From Neorhizobium populisoli (GTDB lineage Bacteria; Pseudomonadota; Alphaproteobacteria; Rhizobiales; Rhizobiaceae), in contig NZ_JAHYCB010000005.1 in NCBI RefSeq assembly GCF_019430945.1, positions 496,001 through 560,000 of the forward strand: a stretch of DNA of 64,000 nucleotides, given 5' to 3'. A model generated the notes under the pieces. It was not told where the DNA came from. It made no database searches and worked only from the letters and a program-made list of their open reading frames with translations. Every line of letters begins with the position of its first letter. Position 1 is the first letter of the stretch. A program made the translations under genes and the position numbers. Positions 18,081 to 26,960 of this stretch are shown here, piece after piece.

Positions 18081-18542
18081 TCACTCGACATACACCGCCA
18101 ATGTCCGCTTCAGCGTCTTCAACACGACGCTCGTCGTGAACTTCCGGATATTCGGGTTCATCTCCATCATCCGGTCCGCCAGCGCATCGAAATGTTCGAC
18201 CGACTGAACGAGGATAACCAGCGTAAAATCGCCCCGTCCGGATGTACCCCAGGCCTCTTGCACTTCCGGCGTATCGGATACCCAGCGCAGGAAGGGCGGC
18301 ATCAGTTCCGGCCGGTCGCGCTCCAGCTCCACCTCGACCAGCATGGATACCGCCGCGCCGACCTTTTTCGGATCGACGATCGAGACATCCCGCAGGATCA
18401 CCTTGTCTTCCCGAAGTTTCTGGAGCCGTCGCTGCGCGGAGGATGGCGACAGGCCGACACGCTCGGCAAGTTCGTTCAGCGTGATCGTCGCATCCTGCTG
18501 CATTAGCTTGAGGATTTCGCGATCGGCCTTGGTTAGCGCCAT
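18081..18542 (-). CDS. Lrp/AsnC-family transcriptional regulator
   Basis: The 153-residue protein has an N-terminal helix-turn-helix (ADREILKLMQQDATITLNELAERVGLSPSSAQRRLQKLREDKVI) and a C-terminal RAM ligand-binding domain. The chosen start MALTKAD has AGGAAC about 9 bp upstream; the frame begins at 18572. It is divergent from a threonine/serine dehydratase gene 100 bp away. By analogy with other Lrp pairs it probably senses an amino acid and controls that gene. Confidence 0.88.
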   Translation of the reverse strand: MALTKADREILKLMQQDATITLNELAERVGLSPSSAQRRLQKLREDKVILRDVSIVDPKKVGAAVSMLVEVELERDRPELMPPFLRWVSDTPEVQEAWGTSGRGDFTLVILVQSVEHFDALADRMMEMNPNIRKFTTSVVLKTLKRTLAVYVE

Positions 18543-18641
18543 GAGAAAAGTTCCTGGTTTTGAAATACTCATCGGGAAATATTCCTGATCAAAGGCACAA
18601 CTTCGGGAATCTCACCGGATTTTCGCTGGCATCTTAACGCC

Positions 18642-19601
18642 ATGACACAGAACCAGCCACACCCTACCGCTGACGGTATCCTCGCTGCCTCCAGAAGCAT
18701 CAATCCCGTCTTTTTGAACAGCCCGCTGATCGAACAGCAGACGGCCAATACCGCGCTCGGCGTCCGTCTCTTTGCCAAAGTGGAAACGCTGAACCCGATC
18801 CGATCCTTCAAGGGACGTGGCACGGACTGGTGGATGCAGAACGAGCCACTGGGAGATCATCCGGTAGTCTCCGCCTCCGCCGGCAATTTCGGCCAGGGCC
18901 TCGCCTACGCCGGACGGGCACGCGGCCGCAAGGTGGTGATCTTTTCCGCCACCACCGCCAACCCCGGCAAGGTGGAAGCGATGCGTCGGCTCGGTGCCGA
19001 AGTGCGACTGGAAGGCAGCGACTTCGATGCCGCCAAGGCAGCCGCCCGCGCCTATGCCGAAACACACGGCTGCCCCTTCGTGGAAGACGGCGCGCTGCGC
19101 CCTATAGCCGAAGGTGCAGGCACGATCGCGCTGGAAATCACCGAACGCCTCGACCGCCAGGCCATCAACCTCGACGCCATCCTCGTGCCGCTCGGAAACG
19201 GTGCCCTGCTGACCGGCATCGGCACCTGGATCCGCGCCAAGGCGCCGAACTGCAAGGTGATCGGCGTCGTCGCCTCCAATGCACCGGCTATGAAACAGTC
19301 CTGGGAAACCGGCCGGCTGATCTCCACCGAAACCGCCGCCACCGCCGCCGACGGCATCGCCGTGCGCGAATGCGTGCCTTATGCGCTGGACTGCATGAAA
19401 ACCACGGTCGATGATGTCTGGGAAGCGAGCGAGGCGGCAATCCGTGAAGCGCGCGATTTCTGCCGCATCCACTATGGCCTCGTCGTCGAGGAAGCCGGTG
19501 TCGCCGGCATTGCCGGGCTTCTGGAAAACGGTGCTCCCCTCAAAGGCAAAACGGTCGCCACCATCCTTTGCGGCGGCAATGTCCGCGCCGGTATCGCCTG
19601 A
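18642..19601 (+). CDS. PLP-dependent threonine/serine dehydratase-like protein
   Basis: The 319-residue fold-type-II PLP enzyme has the Schiff-base lysine in PIRSFKGRG (about residue 55), the substrate loop SASAGNFGQGLAYAG and the phosphate-binding GNGALLTGIG. A conserved C-terminal CGGN motif completes the pattern. It lacks the regulatory ACT domain of biosynthetic IlvA, so it fits catabolic threonine/serine dehydratases or racemases. No obvious ribosome binding site precedes the ATG. It is divergent from an Lrp-type regulator, its likely controller. Confidence 0.85.
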   Translation: MTQNQPHPTADGILAASRSINPVFLNSPLIEQQTANTALGVRLFAKVETLNPIRSFKGRGTDWWMQNEPLGDHPVVSASAGNFGQGLAYAGRARGRKVVIFSATTANPGKVEAMRRLGAEVRLEGSDFDAAKAAARAYAETHGCPFVEDGALRPIAEGAGTIALEITERLDRQAINLDAILVPLGNGALLTGIGTWIRAKAPNCKVIGVVASNAPAMKQSWETGRLISTETAATAADGIAVRECVPYALDCMKTTVDDVWEASEAAIREARDFCRIHYGLVVEEAGVAGIAGLLENGAPLKGKTVATILCGGNVRAGIA

Positions 19602-19683
19602 TCTCCCGCACCTATCAATCGCCTCTCCCAGTTTTTACACTGAACAGCTAGGTTAGGCGATTGATTCAGCGCGAGGAGCCGCC

Positions 19684-21378
19684 ATGACCAACCGCCTCGA
19701 AACCCTTATCGACCAGGGCACCGGCCGCGAACCGGCCGATATCGTGCTGAAATACGGCCGGTTCTTCGATCTGGTGACCGGAGAAATGATCACCTCCGAC
19801 ATCGCCATCTGCGGCGACCGGATCGTCGGCACCTGCGGTACCTACAAGGGCAAGACCGAAATCGACATCTCGGGAAAGATCGTCGTGCCGGGTTTCATCG
19901 ACACGCATCTGCACATCGAATCCTCGCTCGTCACCCCGCATGAATTCGACCGCTGCGTATTACCCTATGGCGTGACGACCGCGATCTGCGATCCGCACGA
20001 GATCGCCAATGTCATCGGCGCCGAGGGCATAAAATTCTTCCTGGAGTCCTCGCTCGAAACCATCATGGATATCCGCGTTCAGCTCTCCTCCTGCGTACCC
20101 GCCACGCATCTGGAAACCGCTGGCGCCGACCTGCCGATCGAAAAGCTGCTGCCCTTCCGTAACCACCCAAAGGTCATCGGCCTTGCCGAGTTCATGAATT
20201 TCCCGGGCGTCATCCACAAGGATCCGGTCTGCCTCGCCAAGCTGGACGCCTTTTACGGCGACCATATCGACGGCCACGCCCCGCTGCTTCGCGGCAACGA
20301 CCTGAACGGTTATCTCGCCGCCGGCATCCGCACCGAGCACGAATGCACCACCGCCGAAGAAGCGCTCGAAAAGATCCGCAAGGGCATGCATATCCTGGTG
20401 CGCGAAGGATCCGTCTCGAAAGACCTGCACGCCCTGATGCCTATTATCACCGAGCGCCTGTCGCCCTATCTGGCGCTCTGCACCGACGACCGCAACCCGC
20501 TCGACATCGCCGAGCAGGGTCATCTCGACTATATGATCCGCACCGCGATCAAGAACGGCATCGAGCCGTTGGCGATCTATCGCGCCGCTTCGATCTCGGC
20601 GGCAAAAGCCTTCGGCCTGCGCGACCGCGGCCTCGTCGCCCCCGGTTGGCGGGCCGATCTTGTTGTCATCGATACGCTCGCCAACTGCAAGGCGGAGATG
20701 GTCTTTTCCGCCGGCCGCAAGGTGACACCGGAACTGTTCGACACCCGCAAGCCCGTCGCGCCCGTCGGCCTCGACAGCGTCAAGGCTCGACCGGTTCAGG
20801 CTATGCATTTCGGCGTGCCGACGACCGAAGGCGAGACGCCGGTCATCGGCGTCATGCCCGGCAAGATTATCACCGAACACCGCCGCTACCGGCTTCCCTC
20901 GAAGGGCAACCAGACCGACCTCGATCTTTCCCGCGACATCATCAAGGTCGCCGTCATCGAGCGGCATGGCAAGAACGGCAACCATGCCAATGGTTTCGTT
21001 CAGGGTTTCGGGCTGAAGAAAGGCGCTATCGCCTCCACCGTCGGGCATGACAGCCACAATATCTGCGTCGTCGGCGTCAACGAGGACGATATGGCGCTGG
21101 CGGCCAATCGGCTTGGCGAAATCCACGGCGGTTTTGTGGTGGTGGAAGACGGCAAGGTCACCGGCGAAATCGCCCTGCCCATCGCCGGCCTGATGAGCCT
21201 CGAGCCCTACGAAGTGGTCCGCGACACGCTGCACCACTTGAGAAAGGCGGCTTATGCCCTTGGAACACAACTCGAAGAACCGTTCCTGCAAGTCGCCTTC
21301 CTGCCGCTGCCGGTCATCCCGCACCTGAAGATTTCCGACAAGGGCATGGTGGATGTCGACCGGTTCATGCTGATTTGA
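19684..21378 (+). CDS. ade: Adenine deaminase
   Basis: The 564-residue amidohydrolase converts adenine to hypoxanthine in purine salvage. It has the metal-binding HLHIESS, the catalytic region around [60 protein letters not shown], and the ADE-specific C-terminal part with [23 protein letters not shown]. The full length and both domains are present. GAGGAG precedes the ATG. A possible functional link is xanthine dehydrogenase at the far end of the window, which would continue the purine route. Confidence 0.95.
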   Translation: MTNRLETLIDQGTGREPADIVLKYGRFFDLVTGEMITSDIAICGDRIVGTCGTYKGKTEIDISGKIVVPGFIDTHLHIESSLVTPHEFDRCVLPYGVTTAICDPHEIANVIGAEGIKFFLESSLETIMDIRVQLSSCVPATHLETAGADLPIEKLLPFRNHPKVIGLAEFMNFPGVIHKDPVCLAKLDAFYGDHIDGHAPLLRGNDLNGYLAAGIRTEHECTTAEEALEKIRKGMHILVREGSVSKDLHALMPIITERLSPYLALCTDDRNPLDIAEQGHLDYMIRTAIKNGIEPLAIYRAASISAAKAFGLRDRGLVAPGWRADLVVIDTLANCKAEMVFSAGRKVTPELFDTRKPVAPVGLDSVKARPVQAMHFGVPTTEGETPVIGVMPGKIITEHRRYRLPSKGNQTDLDLSRDIIKVAVIERHGKNGNHANGFVQGFGLKKGAIASTVGHDSHNICVVGVNEDDMALAANRLGEIHGGFVVVEDGKVTGEIALPIAGLMSLEPYEVVRDTLHHLRKAAYALGTQLEEPFLQVAFLPLPVIPHLKISDKGMVDVDRFMLI

Positions 21379-21435
21379 GACTGCTTTGCGATTGGCGACT
21401 GACCGATTATATTCGTCGCGAACGAGGTCAGACCC

Positions 21436-21636
21436 ATGACCAAGCTTGAGCAGATCGAAAAATCAGTCTCAGAACTCGCCCCGAAGGAATTTGAGGCCTT
21501 TTCTGCATGGTTCGAAGAATTTCAGGCAGCCCGCTGGGATGAGCGGATCGCAGCCGACTCGGGCGCAGGCAAACTCGACGCATTGGCGGATAAGGCCCTT
21601 GCCGATTTCCGCGCAGGAAAGACGCGGTCGTTGTGA
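21436..21636 (+). CDS. Antitoxin-like small protein of a type-II TA pair
   Basis: The 66-residue acidic protein begins MTKLEQIEKSVSELAPKEFEAFSAWFEEF and ends ALADFRAGKTRSL. This pattern occurs in small antitoxins paired with RelE/ParE-like toxins. A GAGGT box precedes the ATG. Its TGA overlaps the GTG start of the next gene (GTGA), the usual arrangement of TA operons. The partner toxin frame is interrupted, so the antitoxin may now be an orphan. Confidence 0.75.
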   Translation: MTKLEQIEKSVSELAPKEFEAFSAWFEEFQAARWDERIAADSGAGKLDALADKALADFRAGKTRSL

Positions 21637-21886
21637 AACACCACGCAACGGTCGCGTTCTGGGACGAATACGACCGGCTGCCGCAGCACATTCAAAAACT
21701 CGCCGATGACAATTTCGAGCTTCTGAAAAGCGATCCGAGACCCCCATCCCTGCATTTCAAACGAATCGGCCGTTTCTGGTCGGCCAGAGTTGGAAAGTCC
21801 TGGAGGCTTTGGCCATCCAGAACGGAGAGGATTTCATCTGGTTCTGGATCGGCTCTCACGCCGATTACGACAGGCTGATCGGCTGA
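21633..21886 (+). pseudogene. RelE/ParE-like toxin, frameshifted
   Basis: The frame starts with GTG overlapping the antitoxin stop. It reads HHATVAFWDEYDRLPQHIQKLADDNFELL and later HFKRIGRFWSARVGKSWR, a RelE/ParE-like fold pattern. After about residue 58 the original frame turns into an unlikely tail. Shifting frame near 21804-21806 restores ALAIQNGEDFIWFWIGSH then ADYDRLIG and a stop at 21884-21886, the usual end of this family. One G missing from a GGG run explains it. The full reading would be about 84 residues. Either the toxin is dead or the assembly has an error. Confidence 0.75.
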
Positions 21887-22393
21887 CTACCTCCGCCGAA
21901 ATACCATGCCTCCGTGATACAGCACGCCGTCGCGGAAATCGCCGTCGGCGGTGAAGCCGGTATCGTCCTTGTAGTCGATATGGTCACCCTTGACCCAGTA
22001 TTGACCCTCATAGGCCCGCTCGCGAGTGCCGCGTGCCTCGACATATCGTCCGTTCGGCAGGAGCTCGTGACGGACATGATTGTCATCCGTCACCCACATG
22101 CCGGCATAGGGATGGTCGCTCATGATCTTTTCCTCGTCTTTTATGTCGTGCGCGAAGGCCGTCAACGTCGCGATGAATGTGATGGAAGCCGCAAGCGCTG
22201 CGAATGTCAGCAGGCTGCGCGCGCCACGGCTCGCCGGAAGCGCGCGCCTAACCATTGAGATAGGTCCGGCGAAGCGTCCGTCGCGGCGGGAATGCTTCAT
22301 CTTGGCCGGGCCGTTGAGATAGGTGAGAACCTTGTGATCCCAATGGGCAAGCCACCGGAAGGGGCTTTCAAGCAGGTGCTGGAAGTTCGCCAT
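21887..22393 (-). CDS. Atu4866-family protein with N-terminal membrane segment
   Basis: The C-terminal 80 residues, from MSDHPYAGMWVTDD to VLYHGGMVFRRR, match the small Atu4866 beta-barrel family. Here the domain follows a 90-residue N-terminal part with a hydrophobic helix (LLTFAALAASITFIATLTAFA), so the domain is probably exported or membrane-tethered. The ATG at 22393 (MANFQHLL) has AAGGAG 6-7 bp upstream; the frame begins at 22531. An internal start at MSDHPYAG would give the short cytoplasmic form. It is divergent from an AraC regulator. Function unknown. Confidence 0.7.
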   Translation of the reverse strand: MANFQHLLESPFRWLAHWDHKVLTYLNGPAKMKHSRRDGRFAGPISMVRRALPASRGARSLLTFAALAASITFIATLTAFAHDIKDEEKIMSDHPYAGMWVTDDNHVRHELLPNGRYVEARGTRERAYEGQYWVKGDHIDYKDDTGFTADGDFRDGVLYHGGMVFRRR

Positions 22394-22473
22394 GACCATC
22401 TCCTTTTCCGTCCGTCTTTCTCGATTGGACGCGAGGGAATATGGGGGAAGGCTTCGATCATGCGGTAGATCAG

Positions 22474-22501
22474 TCCTCCGGCATGACTGCACAATCCTCC
22501 G
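22474..22501. promoter_or_regulatory. Direct repeats in the AraC/Atu4866 divergent region
   Basis: TCCTCCG occurs twice, at 22474-22480 and 22495-22501, exactly 21 bp apart (two helical turns). This is a layout used by AraC-type activators. It lies between the divergent genes. Confidence 0.4.
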
Positions 22502-22602
22502 AAGCCGATTTGAAATGCTGGCGCGAGCCACTTATCTGATCCATACCACAGCACAGAAATCGCTGCTTTCCAGAGGCATTGCGGAACCGTCAGGAGTTTC
22601 AG

Positions 22603-23505
22603 ATGGACAGGCTCGCTCAGCTCGCCAGCTTGATTGCACAAAACACCGATGAGGACGGCGTCTTCGAAACCGCAATACCGCGCCTGTCGGTGATCCGCAT
22701 GTCGACGCCGACCGAGCCCCTGCATGTCCTTCACCAGCCAGCCGTCTGTATCATTGCGCAGGGTGCCAAACAGGTCATGCTGGCCGACGAGATCTTTCGC
22801 TATACGCCGGGCCAGTATCTCGTCGTATCGGTCGATATGCCGGTCACCGGCCAGGTTCTGGAGGCGACGGAGGATGAGCCCTATCTCTGCCTCCGCCTCG
22901 ATCTCGACTTGAAGCTTTTAAGCGACATGCTGGTCGAGATGCCGGACGCCTTCAACGCCCCGGCCAGCCGCTGCAAATGCATCGGCCTCAGCCACACGAC
23001 GACGGAATTCCTCGACGCCGCGATCCGCCTGGCCCAGCTTATGGAGCGGCCGGACGAGATCGCCTTTCTTGCCCCGCTCATCGAACGCGAGCTGATGTTC
23101 CGGCTGCTGCGCGGCGGTCAGGCGCAGATGATCCGCCAGATCCTTTCGCCGGAAAGCCGGCTGCAGCAGGTCAATCGAGCGATCGCCTGGATTCGGCAGA
23201 ATTACGCCGGCTCGTTCTCCATCGAGCAGGTGGCGAGCGAAGCGCGCATGAGCACTTCTTCCCTGCATGAGCATTTCCGTCAAGTGACCGCCATGAGCCC
23301 GCTGCAATATCAAAAGCAGCTTCGCCTGCAGGAAGCCCGCCGGCTGATCCTCGGCGGCGCCCTGGATGCCGCCACCGCCGCCCACCAGGTCGGTTACGAC
23401 AGTCCTTCCCAATTCAGCCGCGAATATCGTCGCCTGTTCGGCGCTCCCCCGATCCAGGACATCACCCGCCTGCGCAACGAACCGGCACGCTACGCCCAGG
23501 CCTAA
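22603..23505 (+). CDS. AraC-family transcriptional regulator (AraC_N type)
   Basis: The 300-residue protein has an N-terminal cupin-like AraC_N domain (about 15-165, with PAVCIIAQGAKQVMLADEIFRYTPGQYLVVS) and a C-terminal pair of helix-turn-helices (about 195-290, with SIEQVASEARMSTSSLHEHFRQ). The ATG at 22603 is preceded by AGGAG at good spacing; the frame opens at 22579. It is divergent from the Atu4866-family gene, its likely target. Confidence 0.88.
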   Translation: MDRLAQLASLIAQNTDEDGVFETAIPRLSVIRMSTPTEPLHVLHQPAVCIIAQGAKQVMLADEIFRYTPGQYLVVSVDMPVTGQVLEATEDEPYLCLRLDLDLKLLSDMLVEMPDAFNAPASRCKCIGLSHTTTEFLDAAIRLAQLMERPDEIAFLAPLIERELMFRLLRGGQAQMIRQILSPESRLQQVNRAIAWIRQNYAGSFSIEQVASEARMSTSSLHEHFRQVTAMSPLQYQKQLRLQEARRLILGGALDAATAAHQVGYDSPSQFSREYRRLFGAPPIQDITRLRNEPARYAQA

Positions 23506-23538
23506 AATCACCAGCTCATCGCTTTCCACGAAAAACAT

Positions 23539-23596
23539 TCAACCAATCGGTTGACAATCGAAATCCATATCTGCATATTCAACCACATGGTTGAAT
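23539..23596 (+). promoter_or_regulatory. Promoter of the ArsR-SRPBCC operon with two operators
   Basis: TCAACC-N4-GGTTGA occurs at 23539-23554 and again at 23579-23594, 40 bp apart. The second lies inside the longer palindrome ATTCAACCACATGGTTGAAT (23577-23596). A TTGACA -35 box (23551-23556), a 17-bp spacer and CATATT as -10 (23574-23579) fit between them. The predicted transcription start coincides with the ATG at 23587, so the mRNA appears leaderless. Confidence 0.75.
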
Positions 23597-24003
23597 TACG
23601 CACACAACAGATCGACACAGTCTTCCACGCGCTCAGCGATGCTACCCGTCGTCGCATGCTGCGTGAGCTTGCGGATGGCGAACGCACCGTGAGCCAGCTG
23701 GCTGAGCCGCATGAAATGTCGCTCGCCGCCGCTTCGAAACATATCAAGGTGTTGGAAGGCGCCGGCCTGATCCGCAGGGAGATCCACGGCCGCACCCATC
23801 TCTGCCGTCTCGAGGCAGCCCCACTCGCCACGGCGCACCAATGGCTCGCCTTCTACGAACGTTTCTGGACCAACCGGCTCGACATCCTCGAACGCCTGCT
23901 TCGCGAGGATGCTCGCAAGGACGCCGAGGCGAAGGCCAGCAAATCCACCGCCCCCCAGACCTCTGAAACCGAACCCAAACCAAAAACAGGAGAAGACCAA
24001 TGA
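23587..24003 (+). CDS. ArsR-family repressor (SdpR-like) of an SRPBCC operon
   Basis: The 138-residue protein has an N-terminal winged helix (VFHALSDATRRRMLRELADGERTVSQLAEPHEMSLAAASKHIKVLEGAGLI) and a polar, charged C-terminal tail. It lacks the metal-binding cysteines. The ATG at 23587 lies inside an operator palindrome and has no ribosome binding site, which fits a leaderless transcript. It overlaps the SRPBCC gene by 4 bp (ATGA). This repressor-AHSA1 pairing is common, and autoregulation is very likely from the two operators. Confidence 0.88.
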   Translation: MVELRTQQIDTVFHALSDATRRRMLRELADGERTVSQLAEPHEMSLAAASKHIKVLEGAGLIRREIHGRTHLCRLEAAPLATAHQWLAFYERFWTNRLDILERLLREDARKDAEAKASKSTAPQTSETEPKPKTGEDQ

Positions 24004-24536
24004 ACGACATGACGTTGTCCAATGGCTTTGGTGTCGTCACCGAGCCCCTTACCCTTCAAATCCAGCGCCGGTTGCCCGGCACGATCGAGCACGTCTGGTC
24101 CTATTTCGCCGACAGTGAGCTGCGCCGCCGCTGGCTGGCCTCCGGCATCATTCCGGAAGCTCCGGGCGGTTCCTTCGAACTGACCTGGCGCAATGACGAA
24201 CTGACCGGCACGGCCGAAGGCAAGCCGGAAGGTTTTCCCGACGAGCACAAGATGACCGCCGAGCTCCTGGAACTCGATCCGCCGCACCGCCTCGTCTTCA
24301 CCTGGCCGCCACGTGGCGAGGTCTCATTCGAGCTTAAACCGGTCGGCTCCGAAGTCCTGCTGACCGTTACCCACAAGCGCATTTCCGATCGCAAGAACAT
24401 GATCATGGTCGGCGCCGGCTGGCACATGCATCTCGACATCCTCGTCGCCCGCGTGAGCGGCAAGACGCCGGAAGCGTTTTGGACGGGGTGGTCGCGTCTG
24501 AAGGAAGATTATGACCGGCTCATTCCCGCGGAGTGA
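24000..24536 (+). CDS. SRPBCC (AHSA1-like) domain protein
   Basis: The 178-residue protein is a START-like helix-grip domain: TLQIQRRLPGTIEHVWSYFADSELRRRWLASG at the N terminus, GSFELTWRNDE, HRLVFTWPPRGEVSFELKPVG and a C-terminal long helix with AFWTGWSRLKEDYDRL. Such proteins bind hydrophobic ligands; the substrate is unknown. It is translationally coupled to the upstream ArsR-type repressor and is followed by a RIME-like palindromic repeat. Confidence 0.88.
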   Translation: MNDMTLSNGFGVVTEPLTLQIQRRLPGTIEHVWSYFADSELRRRWLASGIIPEAPGGSFELTWRNDELTGTAEGKPEGFPDEHKMTAELLELDPPHRLVFTWPPRGEVSFELKPVGSEVLLTVTHKRISDRKNMIMVGAGWHMHLDILVARVSGKTPEAFWTGWSRLKEDYDRLIPAE

Positions 24537-24550
24537 TCCTCGTTGCCGCG

Positions 24551-24696
24551 ATCTCCCTTCTTCCCCCTTGCGGGGAAGATGTCAGCGGAGCTGACAGATG
24601 GGGGTGGTGCCACATACTCGACGTTAGAAAGCGCTGAACCACCCCCCTCTGTCGCCTCTGGCGACATCTCCCCCCGCAAGGGGGGAGAAAGGAGAT
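24551..24696. repeat. RIME-like palindromic intergenic mosaic element, copy 1
   Basis: A 146-bp element bounded by ATCTCC and GGAGAT. Each end is a hairpin-forming half: CTTCCCC-TTGC-GGGGAAG on the left and CTCCCCCC-TTGC-GGGGGGAG on the right, read inward. Each is followed by a smaller palindrome (GTCAGCGGAGCTGAC; GTCGCCAGAGGCGAC) and a GGGGGTGG tract. Two related copies occur at 46642 and 63514. This is the pattern of Rhizobium intergenic mosaic elements. Confidence 0.85.
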
Positions 24697-24720
24697 CAAT
24701 AAAACCCTCGGAGAAACTTC

Positions 24721-25137
24721 ATGACCAGACCCTTCACAGGCGGCTGCGCCTGCGGCGCTGTGCGCTACCAAGTCTCAGGCGAACCCATCGCCATGCTGGA
24801 TTGCCAATGCCGCCAGTGCCAGCGGGAGAGCGGCACCGGCCACGCCTCCCACCTCACCTTCGCCAATGCAGAGGTGAAACTCGAAGGCCAACCGACCTGC
24901 TGGGAAGCGACCGGCGACGGCGGCACGGTCAAGCGCCGCGCCTTCTGCCCTACCTGCGGCTCGCCGGTCTACATGTCCTTTCCCGCCGCGCCCGACTATT
25001 TCGTCATCCGCGCCGCGAGCCTGGACGAACCCGAGCGCTACCAGCCGAACATGGTCGTCTGGACCGATGCGGCCTGGGCCTGGGACCATGTCGATCCGAC
25101 GTCAACGAAGTTTGCTCGCATGCCACCGGCGGGCTGA
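24721..25137 (+). CDS. GFA-family (glutathione-dependent formaldehyde-activating enzyme-like) protein
   Basis: The 138-residue zinc protein has the conserved cysteine pattern of the GFA/CENP-V fold: GGCACGAVRY (about 9-16), DCQCRQCQRESG (about 28-38) and FCPTCGSPVY (about 78-87). Members bind zinc and some bind glutathione or S-hydroxymethylglutathione. GGAGA lies 7 bp before the ATG, just after the RIME element, so transcription from the upstream operon must cross that repeat. Confidence 0.88.
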   Translation: MTRPFTGGCACGAVRYQVSGEPIAMLDCQCRQCQRESGTGHASHLTFANAEVKLEGQPTCWEATGDGGTVKRRAFCPTCGSPVYMSFPAAPDYFVIRAASLDEPERYQPNMVVWTDAAWAWDHVDPTSTKFARMPPAG

Positions 25138-25161
25138 GCGCCCGCCTCACATCAAGATGCA

Positions 25162-26823
25162 TCAAACCCGGGCGCAGAACACGTCCAGCGCATCGAGTTT
25201 CACGGCTCCCTTTTCCATCTTCGACACGAAGCCCGGCAGGTTGACCGGCAGAATTTCGCCGAGCCGTTTCGGCAGGGTAAAATCCTGTGCTTGGCGGGTC
25301 AGGTTGAAGACGAATAGCAGCTTTTCGCCGCCCTTCTCGCGCACGAAGGCGAGCAGGTCCTGATTGGTATCGAGGAAGGTCATGTCGCCGTCGATCAGCG
25401 GCGGGTGCGCCTTGCGGAAGGCGAGCGCCGCCCGATAGTGCTCCAGCACGGAGCCGGACACGCCCTCCTGCGCATCGACGGCGCGGTTGGCGTGATTGCT
25501 CGGCACCGGCAGCCATGTCTTGGAACCGGTCGTAAAGCCCGCATGCGGCTCGTTTGCGTCCCACACCATCGGCGTGCGGCATCCGTCGCGCCCCTTGAAG
25601 GCCGGCCAGAAGCGAATACCGTAAGGATCGCGCAGATCCTCGAACGAAAGCTCCGCTTCCGTCAAGCCAAGCTCCTCGCCCTGGTAAAGGCAGATCGAGC
25701 CGCGCAGCACGGAAAGCAGCGTGATCGACAGCTTCGCAACGTGATCCTGCTCGTCCGGCGTCTCGATGAACCGGGTCACATGGCGGATGACGTCGTGGTT
25801 GGAAAACGCCCAGCAGACCCAGCCGTTCGAAACCGTGTCGGCCACCGTCGTCATCACCTTGCGGATATAGCCCGCATCGAAGGCCGGTCCGAGGAAGTCG
25901 AACGTGTAGCACATATGCAGCTTGTCATTGCCGGTCGTATAGAGCGCCAGCGTCGACAAGGATCGCGGACCGTCGCCCACTTCACCGACCGTCGCCCTGC
26001 CCTCATAGGTATCGAGCAGCGCGCGCAGCCGCTTCAGAAAGCCGATATTTTCCGGCTGGGTCTTGTCGTAGAGATGGTTCTGCATGGAATAGGGATTGGT
26101 GTCCGTCTCCATGCCCGCGCCTTCGGTGTCGTAGACCATCGGCGGATTGCTGCGTAGCTGCTTGTCGTGGAAATAGTAATTCACGGTATCGAGCCGGAAA
26201 CCGTCGACGCCGCGGTCCATCCAGAATTTCACGGCATCCAGCACCGCGTCCTGCACTTCCGGATTGTGGAAGTTGAGATCCGGCTGCGAGATCAGGAAGT
26301 TGTGCATGTAATATTGCTTACGCACGCCATCCCATTCCCAGCCCGGACCGCCAAAGATCGACAGCCAGTTGGTCGGCGCCGTGCCGTCCGGCTTCGGATC
26401 GGCCCAGACATACCAGTCGGCCTTGGGATTGGTGCGGCTCGCCCGGCTTTCCACGAACCACGGGTGCCGGTCGGATGTGTGCGAGATGACCTGGTCAATG
26501 ATCACCTTGAGGCCGAGGCGGTGCGCCTCCTGCATCATCTCGTCGAAATCCTCGAGCGTGCCGAACATCGGATCGACGTTGCAATAATCCGAAACGTCAT
26601 AGCCCATGTCGGCCATCGGCGAGGTGAAGAAGGGCGACAGCCAGATGGCGTCGACACCGAGCGAAGCGACATGCGGCAGGCGCTGGGTAATGCCCTTGAT
26701 ATCGCCGAGCCCGTCGCCGGTCGTATCCTGGAAGGACCGCGGATAGATCTGATAGATCACCGCGCCGCGCCACCAGTTCGCATCAACGTCAGCCTTGGCC
26801 GCCTTTGCCGCTTGCGTCGCCAT
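25162..26823 (-). CDS. aglA: Alpha-glucosidase, glycoside hydrolase family 13 (AglA-like)
   Basis: The 553-residue cytoplasmic GH13 enzyme would hydrolyse sucrose, maltose or trehalose-type alpha-glucosides. It has WWRGAVIYQIYPRSFQDTTGDGLGDIKGI, the nucleophile in GVDGFRLDTVNYY, the general acid in TVGEVGD and the transition-state stabiliser in FSNHDVIRH. It resembles rhizobial AglA, but the aglEFGK transporter genes are not next to it. The ATG at 26823 has AAGGAGA upstream. It is divergent from a KDG-type kinase gene. Confidence 0.88.
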   Translation of the reverse strand: MATQAAKAAKADVDANWWRGAVIYQIYPRSFQDTTGDGLGDIKGITQRLPHVASLGVDAIWLSPFFTSPMADMGYDVSDYCNVDPMFGTLEDFDEMMQEAHRLGLKVIIDQVISHTSDRHPWFVESRASRTNPKADWYVWADPKPDGTAPTNWLSIFGGPGWEWDGVRKQYYMHNFLISQPDLNFHNPEVQDAVLDAVKFWMDRGVDGFRLDTVNYYFHDKQLRSNPPMVYDTEGAGMETDTNPYSMQNHLYDKTQPENIGFLKRLRALLDTYEGRATVGEVGDGPRSLSTLALYTTGNDKLHMCYTFDFLGPAFDAGYIRKVMTTVADTVSNGWVCWAFSNHDVIRHVTRFIETPDEQDHVAKLSITLLSVLRGSICLYQGEELGLTEAELSFEDLRDPYGIRFWPAFKGRDGCRTPMVWDANEPHAGFTTGSKTWLPVPSNHANRAVDAQEGVSGSVLEHYRAALAFRKAHPPLIDGDMTFLDTNQDLLAFVREKGGEKLLFVFNLTRQAQDFTLPKRLGEILPVNLPGFVSKMEKGAVKLDALDVFCARV

Positions 26824-26960
26824 GTTCGACTCTCCTTGCCTCTTTTGTTCCAAGCCCAACCTAGAGCCGGAACATTAAAAGACAACGCAAAAACAAGGCA
26901 TGACACGCCCTTGTCACGGGCTTCGCTTCGGCCTATGCGATTTTGGCAAGCACTGGAGGA

